A stretch of DNA of 37,952 nucleotides from Victivallaceae bacterium. GTDB lineage: Bacteria; Verrucomicrobiota; Lentisphaeria; Victivallales; Victivallaceae. Positions within the stretch are counted from its first letter, which is position 1, and each line of letters starts with the position of its first letter. The stretch is taken from the NCBI GenBank assembly GCA_018400135.1, contig JAGYNC010000003.1, positions 1-37,952 of the forward strand, in the 5' to 3' direction. Below are positions 36,698-37,952 of the stretch, in pieces. A program made the position numbers and the translations under genes. A model generated the notes under the pieces. It saw only the letters and a program-made list of their open reading frames with translations, ran no database searches and had not been told where the DNA came from.

Positions 36698-36707
36698 TTA
36701 TCTGATA

Positions 36708-37229
36708 TTAACTCCATTTTTCTTGTTTGACGAATGCCGGGTTGTAGCGGTTTCGCGGGTCTGGAATGGTTTGCGGATACCCCAGTGCGATTACCGCAAT
36801 CGGAATAACATTGGCTGGAAGTTGGCAACATTTAGAGATGTTTTTTATCCGGTCTTCGCGCGGATGCACCCCTAACCAGCAAGCGCCGAGCCCAATTTCG
36901 GAAGCCGCCAGTAATATATTTTCGATGGCTGCCGAACAATCCTGCAACATATAGGAAACAGTGTTGTCGTGTGCTTGATCAATATCTCCACAAACTACTA
37001 TTCCCAACGGTGCCTCAGCCAGGAATTTACCGTTGGGTAAACAACTCGCAATATTTTGAAGGTTGCTTCGATCGCGCAACAAAATAAAACGCCAGGGGTC
37101 CTTGGCTACCGCTGAAGGAGCAGACATTGCCGCGCTTAGTAATTCATTGATCTGCTGAGCTTCGACCGGTTCGGCTTTGAATTTGCGAACACTACGACGT
37201 TTAAAGATAAATTTCAAACGACTGTCCAT
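36708..37229 (-). CDS. Nitroreductase family protein
   Basis: FKRRSVRKFKAEPVEAQQINELLSAAMSAPSAVAKDPWRFILL, GLGACWLGVHPREDRI, ALGYPQ. Start placed at 37229 because AGGAG precedes MDSRLKF. Confidence 0.9.
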   Translation of the reverse strand: MDSRLKFIFKRRSVRKFKAEPVEAQQINELLSAAMSAPSAVAKDPWRFILLRDRSNLQNIASCLPNGKFLAEAPLGIVVCGDIDQAHDNTVSYMLQDCSAAIENILLAASEIGLGACWLGVHPREDRIKNISKCCQLPANVIPIAVIALGYPQTIPDPRNRYNPAFVKQEKWS

Positions 37230-37389
37230 ATTTCTTTCTCCTGTTGTTTGGGAACCACCTTGGACAACATCAAAAACACCCAATGCGTTGGCCAGACATG
37301 ATTCATTTACTTCAATTCATTCACTGCAGGAATATTGGAGTTCCACGAACAATACCGACAAAACACCGAATTCCCATTTTCACGAAGCA

Positions 37390-37952
37390 CTACCCGGCGT
37401 GAAAATGACCGTCAAAGAATTTTCGTTTTGACGGTGAACGCAATCTTTCCAGTGTTTGTATTTCAAGTTGACGAATCCGTTCACGGGTTAAATTGAAATG
37501 TTCACTAACCTCAACCAAAGTCATAGGATTGCGTCCGAGTAAGCCAAACCGCATAATCAAAATTTGCTGTTCACGTTCCGGTAATGTCGCCAACACTTCG
37601 TGAAGTTTTTCCCGGACTACCCGAGTAGCAATTTTATGTATCGGGTCACTTGTTGTCTCATCCGAAGCCAAAACGTCTTCCAAAACGGAGTCGCTTTCGG
37701 CATTGCCGACCGGAGCCTGTAGAGAAATGGGCTGTCGCGCCATTTTACGAATGGCGCTAATGCGCGAAACGGGGATTTCCAATACAGCCGCGAGCTCATC
37801 AACCGCTGGTTCCCGTCCGTATTCCTGAATAAATCTCTGTTCCGCATGATTCATTGTACTAATAGTATTAACCATATGCACCGGAATGCGAATGATACGG
37901 GATTGTTCTGCTATGGCGCGAATGACGGTTTGCTTGATCCACCAGGTCGCGT
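37390..37952 (-). CDS. RNA polymerase sigma-70 family factor, C-terminal part (5' end outside the window)
   Basis: Frame is open to the window edge: TWWIKQTVIRAIAEQSRIIRIPVHM (region 2.4), region 3, and TLVEVSEHFNLTRERIRQLEIQTLERLRSPSKR (region 4.2). Confidence 0.92.
   Translation of the reverse strand, partial: ATWWIKQTVIRAIAEQSRIIRIPVHMVNTISTMNHAEQRFIQEYGREPAVDELAAVLEIPVSRISAIRKMARQPISLQAPVGNAESDSVLEDVLASDETTSDPIHKIATRVVREKLHEVLATLPEREQQILIMRFGLLGRNPMTLVEVSEHFNLTRERIRQLEIQTLERLRSPSKRKFFDGHFHAG

Overview
The window is a chromosomal segment of a Gram-negative, probably anaerobic bacterium. Gene content suggests the PVC superphylum (Lentisphaerae, Kiritimatiellota or Verrucomicrobia-like); this is inferred only from the Amuc_1098-1102-type pilus locus. 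From left to right it contains: (1) an anaerobic oxidative-stress set (partial rubrerythrin, desulfoferrodoxin, ferritin, a 57-aa 2[4Fe-4S] ferredoxin missing from the ORF track); (2) a divergent NAD-dependent DNA ligase followed in frame by a startless ORF; (3) a sugar-catabolic cluster (TIM-barrel epimerase, Gfo/Idh/MocA, xylose isomerase) with a divergent AraC regulator; (4) nifS-like and nadA genes; (5) an ArsR/ABC-2 transporter/ArsR/ArsC block with rearrangement scars; (6) argG, mscS, family-4 UDG and dnaA with a possible oriC-like intergenic region; (7) a secreted protein and an M28 lipoprotein; (8) a type IV pilus-like cluster with two tandem secretins, a Zn-ribbon/Ca-motif protein, a PilO-like protein, a PilM-PilN-like fusion and an Amuc_1102-like protein; (9) secG, an RNase R-like gene, a nitroreductase and a sigma-70 factor running off the window. 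Two dispersed intergenic palindromic repeat families (called A and B here) share terminal motifs, and one copy of A appears nested inside B. The strongest candidates for a closer look are the double-secretin pilus locus and the repeat families. All calls were made by eye, with no database searches.
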